A stretch of DNA of 64,000 nucleotides from Pseudomonas sp. DG56-2. GTDB taxonomy: Bacteria > Pseudomonadota > Gammaproteobacteria > Pseudomonadales > Pseudomonadaceae. Where the stretch lies: NCBI RefSeq assembly GCF_004803755.1, contig NZ_CP032311.1, positions 3,364,501 to 3,428,500 of the forward strand. Reading direction: 5' to 3'. Below the pieces are notes generated by a model. It worked only from the letters and a program-made list of their open reading frames with translations. It was not told the origin of the DNA and made no database searches. The translations under genes were made by a program, and so were the position numbers. Positions 54,209 to 64,000 of the stretch are shown in pieces. Every line of letters begins with the position of its first letter. Within the stretch, counting starts at the first letter, position 1.

Positions 54209-54892
54209 ATGCCTATCTCTCGTCCTGTTCCTGCGGCGCTTGCCTCTGTTTCGACCTTTTCCCTGCGCCCGCGCAACAGACTTGCCCTCGGCCTGATCGC
54301 TGCACTGACAGCCCTTGGCAGCCCTGTGCATGCCGAAGAAACCACCAGCAACGAGCGCTGGGTCAGTGACAGCCTGACCACCTTCGTACGCAGCGGCCCT
54401 ACCAACGGTCACCGCATCGTCGGCAACCTCAAGTCTGGGCAGAAAGTCACCTTGATCGACACCCAGGGCAACTACAGCCAAGTGCGCGGCGAGTCCGGCG
54501 ATATCGTTTGGATTACCAGCAGCGACCTGCAATCTGCTCCCGGCCAGGCCGAGCGCGTACCGCAACTCACCGAGCAAGTCAGCCAACTCAGTGAGCAACT
54601 CAAGACCATCGATGACAGCTGGAAAACTCGCGTGCAAGGCATGCAAGAGACCCTGGACTCACGCAAGGCTCTGATCGATGAACTGGAAGCGCGCAGCAAG
54701 GCGCTTAATGCCGAACTGAGTGACACCCAGTCGGAACTGCGCAGCACCCAGGCGCGCCTGGGCGATGAGAACAAACAAGTACTGATGCGCTACATGGTCT
54801 ATGGCGGTGCAATTGCCGGTGCAGGCTTGCTTGCCGGCCTGATCCTGCCTGCCTTGAGCCGTGGGCGCAAACGCAACGACCGCTGGTTTTGA
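54209..54892 (+). CDS. Exported SH3-domain, coiled-coil membrane-anchored protein (YgiM-like)
   Basis: 227 residues. Signal peptide (LALGLIAALTALGSPVHA/EE), an SH3b domain at about 50-105 (RWVSDSLTTFVRSGPTNGHRIVGNLKSGQKVTLIDTQGNYSQVRGESGDIVWI), a coiled coil at about 115-190 (heptads of Leu/Glu/Gln), and one transmembrane helix near 200-220 with a basic tail (RGRKRNDRWF). This is the order of the TIGR04211/YgiM family. The role is unknown; SH3b domains bind cell-wall peptides. A terminator-like hairpin lies just before the start. The Ada-type gene begins at its stop codon. Confidence 0.88.
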   Translation: MPISRPVPAALASVSTFSLRPRNRLALGLIAALTALGSPVHAEETTSNERWVSDSLTTFVRSGPTNGHRIVGNLKSGQKVTLIDTQGNYSQVRGESGDIVWITSSDLQSAPGQAERVPQLTEQVSQLSEQLKTIDDSWKTRVQGMQETLDSRKALIDELEARSKALNAELSDTQSELRSTQARLGDENKQVLMRYMVYGGAIAGAGLLAGLILPALSRGRKRNDRWF

Positions 54893-55176
54893 CGTTGAAC
54901 GGGCCCTGGCGGCTGATAGGTGCTGACGGTCTTGAGCACCTGAGCGACCAGCCGGGGCAGTTCGGTGGGCACCGACGCAGCAAAATCTACGGGCGCCTGG
55001 ATTGCCCGGGCGCACTGCGAGCGATTGCACGCGGTGGTTATGTAAAGCATCGGGTGTTTTTTCTCGATGCCCAGGCCGCCCAGGCAGCGGGCTATCGACC
55101 CTGCGCGGTATGCATGCCTGTGCAATACAAACGGTGGAAAATGTCAGCCGCGGGCTTGCCCGGCGATCCCGCGTAG
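54889..55176 (+). CDS. Ada-type zinc-binding domain protein
   Basis: A 95-residue protein made of one metal-binding domain. YGRLDCPGALRAIARGGYVKHRVFFLDAQAAQAAGYRPCAVCMPVQYKRWK is the N-terminal zinc domain of Ada proteins (Cys...Cys-x-x-Cys), without methyltransferase or AraC parts. Single-domain versions are common in pseudomonads and their role is unknown. The start is a TTG overlapping the SH3 gene stop, or the TTG at 54895. The 3' end overlaps the convergent dsdC gene by 33 bases. Confidence 0.8.
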   Translation: MTLNGPWRLIGADGLEHLSDQPGQFGGHRRSKIYGRLDCPGALRAIARGGYVKHRVFFLDAQAAQAAGYRPCAVCMPVQYKRWKMSAAGLPGDPA

Positions 55177-56088
55177 CCACTCCATCATCACCCGAACTCG
55201 CACCGGTACAGTTTCGCGCCGTGGATGCACAAGGTAGTAGCCCTGCCCTCCTATCGACTCGAAATCGCCAAACGGCAAGATCAACTGGCCTTGATCAATC
55301 AATGGCTGCACCAACTGTCGACGTCCCATGGCCACGCCCGCATGATGACTCGCAGCCAGCGCACACAAATCCGCACGGTCGAAGGTCATTGCGCTATTTG
55401 GCAGATAGCCTTGAGCATTGTGTTGACGCGCCCAGCGCTGCCATTCGGCGTCGAACGCCGCATGCTCCCAAGCCAGGGCATCATGCAAGAGCGTGCATTG
55501 CTGCAAATGCTGCGGCGCATCGATCAGGCCATGGCGCTCGGCATACTGCGGACTGCACACAGGCGCGACCTGCTCGGCCATCAGTAGCTCACTGGCCAGG
55601 CCGGGAAACTCGCCGTCCCCATACAACAGCGCCAGATCGATATGACGGGCACGAAAATCCAGCGGATCGTTGCCGCTGCGCACATCGAGGCTGATCTGCG
55701 GGTAGCGCTGCTGGAAATCCGCCAGCCGCGGCACCAGCCAACATTGGGTAATCGACGGTCGCGCATAGAGCGTCAGCGCGCCACTCACCGTGGATGTCGA
55801 GTCAGGTTGCAGGGCCTCTTGCAGATCTTCGACCAGCCCTTGCACCAGGCGGTACAAGCGCTCACCTTCATCTGTAAGGCGTATGCGTCGTGTCAGCCGT
55901 TCGAACAGACGCTGCTCAAGGGCCTGTTCGAGGCGGGCAATGCGATGGCTGACGGCGCTCGGCGTCAGGCACAACTCCTCTGCCGCCAGGGTAAAACTCA
56001 AATGCCGAGCAGCCACCGCGAAGGTATGCAGATTGGCAAACTGCGCGCCGGTCAGGCGGGCGCCCAGGCGCGGCGGCAAATTGAGCAT
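55144..56088 (-). CDS. dsdC: LysR-type activator of D-serine deaminase
   Basis: 314 residues, with the HTH (QFANLHTFAVAARHLSFTLAAEELCLTPSAVSHRIARLEQAL) at about 15-70 and a LysR effector domain after it. It starts two bases after the dsdA stop on the same strand. In E. coli dsdC is divergent from dsdXA and activates it with D-serine. Here, downstream of dsdA, it would be transcribed with its target. Assignment rests on context and general similarity to DsdC. Confidence 0.85.
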   Translation of the reverse strand: MLNLPPRLGARLTGAQFANLHTFAVAARHLSFTLAAEELCLTPSAVSHRIARLEQALEQRLFERLTRRIRLTDEGERLYRLVQGLVEDLQEALQPDSTSTVSGALTLYARPSITQCWLVPRLADFQQRYPQISLDVRSGNDPLDFRARHIDLALLYGDGEFPGLASELLMAEQVAPVCSPQYAERHGLIDAPQHLQQCTLLHDALAWEHAAFDAEWQRWARQHNAQGYLPNSAMTFDRADLCALAASHHAGVAMGRRQLVQPLIDQGQLILPFGDFESIGGQGYYLVHPRRETVPVRVRVMMEWLRGIAGQARG

Positions 56089-56090
56089 GA

Positions 56091-57443
56091 TTACTGCCCA
56101 GCCAGCACGACACGGCCTTTGGCCAGGTAAGCGTCCATTTCGGCGCGGGGTACCATGCTGCCACCCGTGCCCCATATCAGGTGAGTAGCCCGACTCATGC
56201 GTGCTTCATCCAGACCCAGGCGGTGGCGGTAGCCTTGCTGCTCCTGGAGTACACGTACCATACCGGGCACCCCGGCAAGCGCCGACGGCTCCAGTTCATG
56301 GCCCTCGCACGCGTGCATCTGCGCCAGCAGACGGTACAAGGTGTCATCATCGACGGTGTAATAGCCATCGATCAACCGCTGCATCGCCCGCCCGACGAAA
56401 CCGGATGGGCGACCCACCGCCAGGCCATCGGCAGCCGTCTGGTTGTCAATGCCAAAGTCGTACACCGAAACCTCATCGTGCAGGCCGGTATAAACGCCGA
56501 GGAACATGCAAGGTGAATGGGTGGGCTCGGCGAACACGCAATGCACCGCATCGCCAAACACCAATTTCAAGCCATAGGCAACGCCACCAGGCCCGCCGCC
56601 TACGCCGCAAGGCAGATAGACAAACAACGGGTGCTCAGCATCGACCGGGATGCCTTGCTCGGCAAACTGGCGCTGCAGGCGTTCGGCCGCGACAGCGTAA
56701 CCGAGGAACAAGTTGAGCGAGTTTTCGTCGTCGACGAAATGGCACTGCGGGTCTGCCTCGGCTTCGCGCCGGCCTTGCTCCACCGCCACACTGTAGTCGG
56801 CACTGTATTCGCGAACCTCGACACCATGGGCACGCAGTCGATCCTTCTTCCACTGCCGGGCGTCAGCCGACATGTGCACGGTGGCCTTGAACCCCAGGCG
56901 TGCACTGATAATGCCGATCGACAGCCCAAGGTTACCGGTAGAACCAACCGCAATGCTGTACTGGCCAAAGAATGACCGCGCCGCTTCACTGTCCAGGCTC
57001 GCGTAGTCATCGCCAGGCTGCAGCAAACCACCCGCCAGTGCCAGGTCCTCGGCATGCTTGAGCACCTCGTAGATGCCACCGCGGGCCTTGATCGAACCTG
57101 AAATAGGCAGCAAATTGTCAGCCTTGAGCCACAGCGCGCCGCCTTCGGGTAGCTGATGCTCGGCGCGCAGCACGGCCTGCAGCGCCGGCAGTGGCAACAA
57201 GGGCGATTCGATAATGCCCGCGCTGGTTGCCGTTTGCGCGAAGGCCGATTGGATGAACGGTGCAAAACGCTGAAGCCGATCACTGGCCTCACGCACATCC
57301 TCCTGGCTCAGAGGCACATCAGCCAACGCCTGCGCACTGGGTGCCAGCTTGGGATTGAACCAACTGGTAGAACGCAAGGCCACCAGATCGGCAATCAGTG
57401 GGTGTGTCTGGCACCAGGTGTTCACGGAGTGTTCCAGCGGCAT
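56091..57443 (-). CDS. dsdA: D-serine ammonia-lyase
   Basis: A 450-residue PLP enzyme that turns D-serine into pyruvate and ammonia. The Schiff-base Lys (near residue 119) is in [37 protein letters not shown] holds the phosphate, [19 protein letters not shown] is the glycine loop and [12 protein letters not shown] is close to the end. The ATG at 57443 has GGAG at seven bases; the ATG at 57449 is too near it. No permease gene dsdX is adjacent. It allows use or detoxification of D-serine. Confidence 0.95.
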   Translation of the reverse strand: MPLEHSVNTWCQTHPLIADLVALRSTSWFNPKLAPSAQALADVPLSQEDVREASDRLQRFAPFIQSAFAQTATSAGIIESPLLPLPALQAVLRAEHQLPEGGALWLKADNLLPISGSIKARGGIYEVLKHAEDLALAGGLLQPGDDYASLDSEAARSFFGQYSIAVGSTGNLGLSIGIISARLGFKATVHMSADARQWKKDRLRAHGVEVREYSADYSVAVEQGRREAEADPQCHFVDDENSLNLFLGYAVAAERLQRQFAEQGIPVDAEHPLFVYLPCGVGGGPGGVAYGLKLVFGDAVHCVFAEPTHSPCMFLGVYTGLHDEVSVYDFGIDNQTAADGLAVGRPSGFVGRAMQRLIDGYYTVDDDTLYRLLAQMHACEGHELEPSALAGVPGMVRVLQEQQGYRHRLGLDEARMSRATHLIWGTGGSMVPRAEMDAYLAKGRVVLAGQ

Positions 57444-57629
57444 TGTCATGCTCCATAGGCAAGCGGATAGAACGATTAAGCGTCAGCAGCGGGTGCATTA
57501 CAACCGATGGTTACTCAGGCCATGGATGATCGTGGTTCAAGCATGCGCCAGCGTGCAGAGCGGCTCACTTCTGCTACCTTGGGAGTACCCTCCTCTTCGT
57601 CTAACGTATCCTTGCGCAGGTGACCCATC

Positions 57630-59735
57630 ATGGCGCGCACCACCCCCATCGAGCTGTACCGCAACATCGGCATCGTCGCTCATGTTGACGCAGGCAAGAC
57701 CACCACCACCGAACGCATCCTGTTCTACACCGGGGTCAATCACAAAATGGGCGAGGTGCACGACGGTGCGGCGACCATGGACTGGATGGCGCAGGAACAA
57801 GAGCGCGGCATCACCATCACCTCGGCCGCGACCACTGCGTTCTGGCAGGGTTCTATCAAACAATTCCCGGAAAAATTCCGCTTCAACATCATCGACACCC
57901 CCGGCCACGTCGACTTCACCATTGAAGTAGAACGCTCGCTGCGGGTGCTGGACGGCGCAGTGGTGGTGTTCAGTGGCGCAGATGGCGTGGAACCCCAGTC
58001 GGAAACGGTCTGGCGCCAGGCCAACAAATACCATGTACCGCGCATGGCTTATGTCAACAAAATGGACCGCCAAGGCGCCGATTTTCTGCGGGTGGTCAAC
58101 CAGATCGACCAACGCCTGGGACACCATCCGGTACCGATTCAACTAGCCATTGGCGCCGAGGAACACTTCATCGGCCAGATCGATCTGGTGAAAATGAAAG
58201 CCATCTACTGGAATGAGGCAGATCAGGGCACCAGCTATCGCGAAGAGGACATTCCGGCAGACATGTTGGAGCTGGCTAATACCTGGCGCGCGCACATGAT
58301 CGAAGCGGCTGCCGAAGCCAATGACGAGTTCATGGAGCTTTACCTGAACGGCGAAGAGTTGAGCAACGAACAAATAAAGGCCGGCCTGCGCAAGCGCACC
58401 CTGGCCAATGAAATCGTTCCGGCCATCTGTGGCTCCTCGTTCAAGAACAAAGGCGTACCGTTGATGCTCGACGCGGTAATCGACTACCTACCAGCACCGT
58501 CGGAAATCCCGGCAATCAATGGCACCGACCCTGATCACGACGACAAGCATCTGGAGCGTCACGCCGACGACAATGAACCCTTTTCGGCCCTGGCGTTCAA
58601 GATCGCCACCGACCCTTTCGTCGGCACCTTGACCTTTGCCCGGGTCTATTCAGGCGTGCTCAGCTCCGGCGATGCTGTACTCAACTCGGTCAAAGGCAAA
58701 AAAGAGCGTGTGGGCCGCATGGTGCAAATGCACGCCAACCAGCGTGCAGAAATCAAAGCGGTTTGCGCCGGTGATATCGCGGCGTTGATCGGCATGAAGG
58801 ATGTGACCACCGGCGATACCCTATGTGATATCAACAAACCGATTGTGCTGGAGCGCATGGACTTTCCTGATCCGGTGATTTCGGTGGCGGTCGAGCCGAA
58901 AACCAAGGCCGACCAGGAAAAAATGGGCATCGCCTTGAGCAAATTGGCCCAGGAAGACCCCTCGTTCCGGGTACGCACCGATGAAGAAACGGCGCAGACC
59001 ATCATCTCCGGCATGGGCGAACTACACCTGGATATCATCGTTGACCGCATGCGGCGCGAGTTCGGCGTCGAGGCCAATATCGGTAAACCGCAGGTGGCCT
59101 ACCGCGAAAAAATACGCAATACCTGTGAGATCGAGGGCAAATTCGTCCGCCAGTCCGGTGGTCGCGGCCAATACGGACATTGCTGGATTCGCTTCGCACC
59201 CGGTGAGGAAGGCAAGGAAGGTTTGGAGTTCGTCAACGAGGTCGTTGGTGGCGTCATCCCGCGCGAATACATCCCAGCGATTCAAAAAGGTATCGAGGAG
59301 CAGATGAAGAACGGGGTTCTAGCCGGTTATCCGCTGATCGGTCTGAAAGCCACCGTGTTCGATGGTTCCTACCACGACGTCGATTCCAATGAGATGGCGT
59401 TCAAGGTCGCTGCCTCCATGGCCACCAAGCAACTGGCGCAAAAAGGCGGTGCGGTGCTGCTCGAGCCGGTAATGAAAGTCGAGGTGGTAACGCCTGAGGA
59501 ATATCAGGGCGATATCATGGGTGACCTGAGCCGTCGTCGCGGGCTGATTCAGGAAGGCGGCGAAACACCCGCAGGTAAGGTCGTCCGTGCCGAAGTGCCG
59601 TTGGGCGAAATGTTCGGCTACTCCACGCAAATGCGCTCCATGACCCAAGGCCGCGCCAGTTACACCATGGAGTTCACCAAGTACGCCGAAGCGCCGGCAA
59701 GCATTGCCGATGCGATCATCAAAAGACAAGGCTGA
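57630..59735 (+). CDS. fusA2: Elongation factor G, second copy (EF-G2)
   Basis: A 701-residue translational GTPase. The G motifs [15 protein letters not shown] (G1), ERGITI (G2), DTPGHVD (G3), [10 protein letters not shown] (G4) and the G5 region are complete, and domains II-V follow ([24 protein letters not shown]). It stands alone, not in the rpsL-rpsG-fusA-tuf operon, so it is the second EF-G typical of pseudomonads. It probably takes part in translocation or ribosome recycling. The ATG at 57630 has CAGGTG upstream. Confidence 0.93.
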   Translation: MARTTPIELYRNIGIVAHVDAGKTTTTERILFYTGVNHKMGEVHDGAATMDWMAQEQERGITITSAATTAFWQGSIKQFPEKFRFNIIDTPGHVDFTIEVERSLRVLDGAVVVFSGADGVEPQSETVWRQANKYHVPRMAYVNKMDRQGADFLRVVNQIDQRLGHHPVPIQLAIGAEEHFIGQIDLVKMKAIYWNEADQGTSYREEDIPADMLELANTWRAHMIEAAAEANDEFMELYLNGEELSNEQIKAGLRKRTLANEIVPAICGSSFKNKGVPLMLDAVIDYLPAPSEIPAINGTDPDHDDKHLERHADDNEPFSALAFKIATDPFVGTLTFARVYSGVLSSGDAVLNSVKGKKERVGRMVQMHANQRAEIKAVCAGDIAALIGMKDVTTGDTLCDINKPIVLERMDFPDPVISVAVEPKTKADQEKMGIALSKLAQEDPSFRVRTDEETAQTIISGMGELHLDIIVDRMRREFGVEANIGKPQVAYREKIRNTCEIEGKFVRQSGGRGQYGHCWIRFAPGEEGKEGLEFVNEVVGGVIPREYIPAIQKGIEEQMKNGVLAGYPLIGLKATVFDGSYHDVDSNEMAFKVAASMATKQLAQKGGAVLLEPVMKVEVVTPEEYQGDIMGDLSRRRGLIQEGGETPAGKVVRAEVPLGEMFGYSTQMRSMTQGRASYTMEFTKYAEAPASIADAIIKRQG

Positions 59736-59749
59736 TCGCTCAGCGCAAC

Positions 59750-59783
59750 GCAAGCCCGCGCCCCTCAGTGGGGACGGGCTTGC
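59750..59783. repeat. REP-type palindrome after fusA2
   Basis: GCAAGCCCG and CGGGCTTGC arms with an inner CCCC/GGGG pairing around TCAGT. It lies 15 bases after fusA2, of typical Pseudomonas REP sequence. It may protect the 3' end of the fusA2 mRNA. Confidence 0.65.
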
Positions 59784-59855
59784 CTCGCGATACAAGCAGC
59801 ATCGATGCCAGACCTGTAGACTTGCCGCAAAGCCCAAGCCTGCGGAGTTTGCCCC

Positions 59856-60578
59856 ATGTTCGCCCTCACCCATTTTGTCGCCCCGCCCGAGGAGTCGATC
59901 AAGAGCCAGATCCTGCAAATGGTGGTCGATTACCTGACCGACATCAGCCCTGTCGGCATTGCGCCGAGCAACCCGCTATTCAATCTCTACCAATACAGCA
60001 CCGGCCTTGAAGTCCACCGCTACCTGCAAGCGATGGGCGAACCTGGCGAGCTTTCCGTTGAGTTGATCGTGGCCACCGATACGCGAGACCCGCAGACCGT
60101 CACCGGTTTTCTTCTCTACCTGCCCGTGCAAGATGATCCCCAGGCATGCGCTGTCGCTTACCTTGCCGTTCACAACCACTATCGCCGACAGGGCGCTGCC
60201 CGCGCGATGCTGGGGCAGATGACCGAGCGTTATCCCCATGCGGAACTGGCCTGCACGGTGGGCAAAGTTGCGTATTTTGAAACGATGGGGTTTGCAGTCA
60301 TTGCTACGCGTGGCCCGCAAGTGCTGATGAACACCCGTGACCACGCCAGTGAAGGTCAGGTAGCGATGCTGGATGTGGCGCCAATCTACCGCACACTCGA
60401 AGTGCAGCAGATTCATACCTACTTGCTTCAGCAACATGGCAAACGGGCGATGATCGATGCCGAGAAGCAACGTGACCGGCATCTGGATCAGTTGCAGCGC
60501 AAAGCGCAGGCTTTTGTCCAGGAGCGCTTGGGCGAGCGTGCCTGGCAAAACCGTGGTACCGCTGTACGCCTGGTTTAA
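59856..60578 (+). CDS. GNAT-family acetyltransferase
   Basis: A 240-residue protein. The acetyl-CoA site is in VAYLAVHNHYRRQGAARAMLGQM (RxxGxA loop), with ELACTVGKVAYFETMGFAVIATRG behind it, typical of GNAT proteins. The C-terminal 60 residues form a charged helical extension (AEKQRDRHLDQLQRKAQAFVQERLGERAW). The substrate is unknown. The stop shares the four bases TTAA with the stop of the convergent LysR gene. Confidence 0.82.
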   Translation: MFALTHFVAPPEESIKSQILQMVVDYLTDISPVGIAPSNPLFNLYQYSTGLEVHRYLQAMGEPGELSVELIVATDTRDPQTVTGFLLYLPVQDDPQACAVAYLAVHNHYRRQGAARAMLGQMTERYPHAELACTVGKVAYFETMGFAVIATRGPQVLMNTRDHASEGQVAMLDVAPIYRTLEVQQIHTYLLQQHGKRAMIDAEKQRDRHLDQLQRKAQAFVQERLGERAWQNRGTAVRLV

Positions 60579-61468
60579 GCCGGGCGCTGCAACGCAAGCT
60601 GGGCCAGCACTTGCAGAACGAATTGAGTGCTCTGCTCCACCTGCCCTTGGCGACTGGCGATACCCAGATGACGCCACAACCCCGGGCGCAATGGGCGCAT
60701 GCACAAGCGAGGGTCCGGCTCTGGCACGCTGGACTCGTGGGGCAATAAGGTAGCGCCATAACCGGCAGCGACCAGACTTTTCACCGCGTCGTTGTAATTG
60801 AGCTGGATTCGCGCATCCGCTTGCAACCCTGCGCTGGCAAACCAGTCACTGGTCACACGCGACAATTGCGTGGTGTTGTCATTGAGGATCAGCGCCCTAC
60901 CGGCCAGCCAGGTGGGTGTGATGTGCGCAGGTGGCGCCCAGCTCGCAGGCACGAAGGCCATGATCGGGTCACGGCGCCACGGCTGAATCTGCACCCCTTT
61001 GAGCGCCGCTTGCGGCAACGCCACCAATCCCAGATCAAGCGTTCCGGCTTGCAAACGCAGCAGCGACTCTCGCGAGGTCAGCACTTGCACCTGCACATCG
61101 ATACCGGGATGACGCACCCGCAGGATATCCAATGCTTGCGGGAGCAAGTGGGCGATGGCACCGGTGGAAGCCCCGAGGCGAACCCGGCCACTCTGGCCCT
61201 GCACCTGACGTTGAACCTCATCCAGCGCCTGTTCGGCGTCGGCCAGCAGCCGACGCGCACGCTGCAGCAGAGTTTCACCAATGCTGGTCGGGTGAACCTG
61301 CCCGCGCTTGCGCGACAGCAGCGGCGCACCAATGCGCGCTTCCAGATCGGCTATGTGCAGGCTGACAGTCGGTGGCGCCAGGTTGAGCGCCCGCGCGGCC
61401 TGGGCAAAGGAGCCGAGGTCGGCAATCACCACCAGGGTTCTGAGGCGGTCCAGGCTGATTTCACGCAT
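60575..61468 (-). CDS. LysR-family transcriptional regulator
   Basis: 297 residues with the HTH at 3-60 (LDRLRTLVVIADLGSFAQAARALNLAPPTVSLHIADLEARI) and a LysR effector domain after it. It is divergent from the second argC at 61580 with 111 bases between, making argC its likely target. The effector is unknown. Confidence 0.85.
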   Translation of the reverse strand: MREISLDRLRTLVVIADLGSFAQAARALNLAPPTVSLHIADLEARIGAPLLSRKRGQVHPTSIGETLLQRARRLLADAEQALDEVQRQVQGQSGRVRLGASTGAIAHLLPQALDILRVRHPGIDVQVQVLTSRESLLRLQAGTLDLGLVALPQAALKGVQIQPWRRDPIMAFVPASWAPPAHITPTWLAGRALILNDNTTQLSRVTSDWFASAGLQADARIQLNYNDAVKSLVAAGYGATLLPHESSVPEPDPRLCMRPLRPGLWRHLGIASRQGQVEQSTQFVLQVLAQLALQRPA

Positions 61469-61579
61469 AGCGTCCAGTCATTCAGAATTAATGAATGACA
61501 GCATCATGATATTCAAATTTTCTTTCGTCCAGTTCAACGCCAGCATAGGCACTCCCTGAACTTATTCATTGAGAGCAAC

Positions 61580-62509
61580 ATGCACCAGCCACTTGTGTTT
61601 ATCGATGGCGATCAAGGCACCACCGGCCTGTTGATCCACTCCCGTTTGCAGGGGCGCGATAACCTGCTCCTGCTGACCTTGCCCGACAGCGAACGCAAGG
61701 ACCCAAAGCGTCGCGCCGAGGCCATCAACAGTGCCGATGTGGCGATTCTGTGCCTGCCTGATGATGCCGCGCGCCAGGCGGTGGCAACGATCAACAACAC
61801 AACCGTACGCGTGATTGACGCCAGCTCCGCTCATCGCACGGCGCCTGGCTGGGTCTACGGCCTGCCCGAACTTGACGAACAACAGGCCGAACGGATCGCC
61901 CAGGCCAAGCGTGTCAGCAATCCAGGCTGTTACCCCACGGGCGCCATTGCCCTGTTGCGACCATTGGTCAGCGCAGGCCTGGTGCCCGCTGACTATCCGC
62001 TGACAGTCAACGCGGTATCGGGTTACTCCGGAGGCGGGCGTGCCGCCGTCGAGCGTCACGAAAGCGCAGCAGATAAAGCAGCCCAGGGCGTTCTGGTTTA
62101 TGGACTGAACCTGGATCACAAACATGTGCCGGAAATCCAGGCGCATGCCGGCCTGTCGCATCGGCCGGTGTTCATCCCAAGCTATGGTAGCTACCGCCAG
62201 GGCATCGCCCTGACCATTGCCCTGCAGACGCGCCTGTTGCCGGCGGGTGTCAACGCCGCCCATCTGCATGAGCGCCTGCGCCAGCACTACCATGGTTCGC
62301 GCTATGTACAGGTGGCAGCGCTGAAACAGGATGAAGCCGCGCCGATGTTGGATCCGCAAGCAGCGAACGACAGCAACGAGCTGCAGCTAGCGGTGTTCGC
62401 CAATCCTGCCCATGGTCAAATAGTATTGACTGCGGTGTTCGATAACCTGGGCAAGGGTGCCTCGGGTGCTGCGGTGCAAAACCTGGAGTTGATGCTGACC
62501 TCTATTTGA
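61580..62509 (+). CDS. argC: N-acetyl-gamma-glutamyl-phosphate reductase, type 2
   Basis: A 309-residue enzyme that reduces N-acetylglutamyl phosphate to the semialdehyde with NADPH in arginine synthesis. The short type 2 form (about 310 residues) is seen, with [14 protein letters not shown] (cofactor loop), the catalytic Cys117 in [12 protein letters not shown] and SGYSGGGR. Pseudomonads also have the long type 1 ArgC, so this may be a second copy for a different route. Divergent LysR regulator. The start is at ATG 61580. Confidence 0.92.
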   Translation: MHQPLVFIDGDQGTTGLLIHSRLQGRDNLLLLTLPDSERKDPKRRAEAINSADVAILCLPDDAARQAVATINNTTVRVIDASSAHRTAPGWVYGLPELDEQQAERIAQAKRVSNPGCYPTGAIALLRPLVSAGLVPADYPLTVNAVSGYSGGGRAAVERHESAADKAAQGVLVYGLNLDHKHVPEIQAHAGLSHRPVFIPSYGSYRQGIALTIALQTRLLPAGVNAAHLHERLRQHYHGSRYVQVAALKQDEAAPMLDPQAANDSNELQLAVFANPAHGQIVLTAVFDNLGKGASGAAVQNLELMLTSI

Positions 62510-62574
62510 ACACTGGCCCAGGCCGGCGAATTTCCGTAGCATCCTCCCCCTTTTCGCCGGCAGCTTCCCCGACC

Positions 62575-64000
62575 ATGAAAACAACCTCCCTACGCGCCGA
62601 TGTCCTGGCTGGGCTCACCACGTCCTTTGCGCTGGTGCCCGAATGCATTGCCTTTGCTTTGGTGGCGCATCTGAACCCGCTGATGGGTCTCTATGGCGCG
62701 TTCATCATCTGTACGCTCACCGCCTTGCTCGGTGGTCGTCCGGGGATGATCTCCGGGGCGGCTGGGTCCATGGCGGTGGTCATCGTCGCCTTAGTGGTTC
62801 AGCACGGCGTCCAGTACCTGCTGGCAACCGTGCTGCTTGGCGGGTTGATCATGATTGTCTTCGGCGTGCTGCGCCTGGGCAAACTGGTGCGCATGGTGCC
62901 TTATTCGGTGATGCTCGGTTTCGTCAACGGCCTGGCGATCATCATCGCCCTCGCCCAGCTTGAGCACTTCAAACACGACGGTGTCTGGCTGTCGGGCTCG
63001 ACCTTGTACCTGATGATCGGCCTGGTCGCGCTGACCATGGCCATTGTCTATGTGCTGCCGCGCCTGACCCGCAGTGTGCCGCCAGCTTTGGTCGCGATCC
63101 TTGGCGTCGGCGCCGGCGTCTACCTGCTCGATCTGCCCACCCATACCCTGGGCGATCTGGCCCATATCGCTGGCGGCCTGCCTGCACTGAGCTGGCCGGA
63201 CATTCCCTGGACCGTGGAAACACTACAGATCATCGCGCCTTACGCGATCCTGATGGCGCTGGTGGGTTTGCTGGAAACGTTGCTGACCCTCAACCTGACC
63301 GATGAAATCACCGAAAGCCGCGGCTACCCCAACCGCGAGTGCGTGGCCCTGGGTGTGGCCAACATGACGTCCGGCATGTTCGGCGGCATGGGCGGTTGCG
63401 CCATGATCGGCCAGACCGCCATCAACCTGAGCTCTGGTGGACGCGGACGGCTGTCCGGCGTGGTGGCAGGTGTGATGATTCTACTGTTCGTGCTGTTTCT
63501 CTCACCGCTGATCGAACGAATCCCGCTGGCAGCCCTGGTTGGCGTGATGTTCGTGGTGTCGCAGCAGACATTCTCGTGGGCATCGCTACGCGTGCTGCAC
63601 AAGGTGCCGGTGAACGACATGCTGGCAATTATTGCAGTGACCGTGGTTACCGTACTCACTGATCTGGCCACGGCGGTGCTGATTGGTATCGTGATCGCCG
63701 CTATAAACTTCGCCTGGCAGCAAGCTCGCGAACTGTATGCTGACAGCCACCTTGAAAGTGATGGCAGCAAGCTCTACCGGGTCCACGGCACGTTATTCTT
63801 CGCCTCGACGACGCCCTTCCTCAATCAGTTCGACCCCGTCAACGACCCAGCCCAGGTGACTCTCGATTGCCAGCACTTGAACTTTGTCGATTACTCGGCA
63901 ATTGCGGCGCTCAAGACTTTGCGCGAGCGCTACAGCAATAACGGCAAACACCTGCGCGTGGTGCACCTGTCCGAGCGCTGCAAGCAACTGCTCAAGCGCA
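62575..64000 (+). CDS. SulP-family anion transporter with STAS domain, truncated at the edge
   Basis: From ATG 62575 the frame runs to the right edge without a stop (475 codons seen). A SulP membrane domain of about 11 helices (ADVLAGLTTSFALVPECIAFALVAH, GLYGAFIICTLTALLGGRPGMISGAAGSMAVV, NLTDEITESRGYPNRECVALGVANM) is followed by the STAS domain (YRVHGTLFFASTTPFLNQF, VTLDCQHLNFVDYSAIAALKTL). It could carry sulfate or bicarbonate. SulP of this short type is often annotated as sulfate permease. It is downstream of argC by 65 bases, without obvious functional link. Confidence 0.9.
   Translation, partial: MKTTSLRADVLAGLTTSFALVPECIAFALVAHLNPLMGLYGAFIICTLTALLGGRPGMISGAAGSMAVVIVALVVQHGVQYLLATVLLGGLIMIVFGVLRLGKLVRMVPYSVMLGFVNGLAIIIALAQLEHFKHDGVWLSGSTLYLMIGLVALTMAIVYVLPRLTRSVPPALVAILGVGAGVYLLDLPTHTLGDLAHIAGGLPALSWPDIPWTVETLQIIAPYAILMALVGLLETLLTLNLTDEITESRGYPNRECVALGVANMTSGMFGGMGGCAMIGQTAINLSSGGRGRLSGVVAGVMILLFVLFLSPLIERIPLAALVGVMFVVSQQTFSWASLRVLHKVPVNDMLAIIAVTVVTVLTDLATAVLIGIVIAAINFAWQQARELYADSHLESDGSKLYRVHGTLFFASTTPFLNQFDPVNDPAQVTLDCQHLNFVDYSAIAALKTLRERYSNNGKHLRVVHLSERCKQLLKR

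Noticed and set aside
1..64000. CRISPR array, prophage, transposase, integrase or tRNA
   Set aside because: No regular repeat-spacer pattern, phage or transposase protein, or tRNA cloverleaf was seen when reading through the window.

Overview
This 64 kb window is chromosomal DNA from a fluorescent-type Pseudomonas, most like the P. putida group. The signs are a GC-rich composition, the PrrF iron sRNA, the GlgE/TreS-maltokinase glucan operon directly next to the leucine (liu) operon, gor-galU, a second EF-G (fusA2), DUF6124 and REP-type palindromes. I see no rRNA, tRNA, insertion sequence, prophage, CRISPR array or replication origin. Gene density is normal and most of it is ordinary core or variable metabolism.

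Layout. (1) 1-3.5 kb, minus strand: a low-oxygen haem cassette with a CopD-like membrane protein, a full-length HemN paralogue that has lost its iron-sulfur cysteines, a normal HemN, and the start of another gene running off the left edge. Each of the three transcription units has a match to the Anr/FNR box upstream. (2) 3.5-11.1 kb, minus strand: glgE, treS-maltokinase fusion, glgB (trehalose to alpha-glucan). (3) 11.2-17.2 kb, plus strand: a small proline-rich ORF, two LiuR-type palindromes, then liuABCD for leucine/isovalerate breakdown; liuR and liuE are not here. (4) 17.2-19.3 kb: a CI/LexA-fold regulator lacking both catalytic residues, a divergent DUF6124 gene, the PrrF sRNA with its Fur box, and a chimeric protein joining an ECF sigma region 4 to a FecR N-terminal domain. 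(5) 19.4-34.8 kb: M14 carboxypeptidase, thioesterase, a GABA-type permease/LysR/transaminase cluster, several small conserved proteins, DNA polymerase II, LysE, Sel1-like protein and the azlC-azlD-araC operon. (6) 34.9-45.4 kb, minus strand: ahpC/ahpF, a three-gene chaperone-usher fimbrial operon, gor, galU and the tsdBA thiosulfate dehydrogenase pair. (7) 45.6-57.4 kb: DUF899, an acyltransferase-like membrane protein, bestrophin, an SBF-like transporter, an AraC regulator, a class C beta-lactamase, GST, a LuxR-like remnant, ppnN, an SH3 protein, an Ada-type zinc protein, and dsdA-dsdC. (8) 57.6-64 kb: fusA2, GNAT, LysR, a second argC and a truncated SulP transporter.

The most promising unexplained pieces are the Anr-boxed copD/HemN-like/HemN cassette, the sigma4-FecR chimera beside PrrF, and the catalytically dead S24 regulator facing a DUF6124 gene across twin palindromes. 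All family names come from reading the sequence against remembered families; no database search was run.
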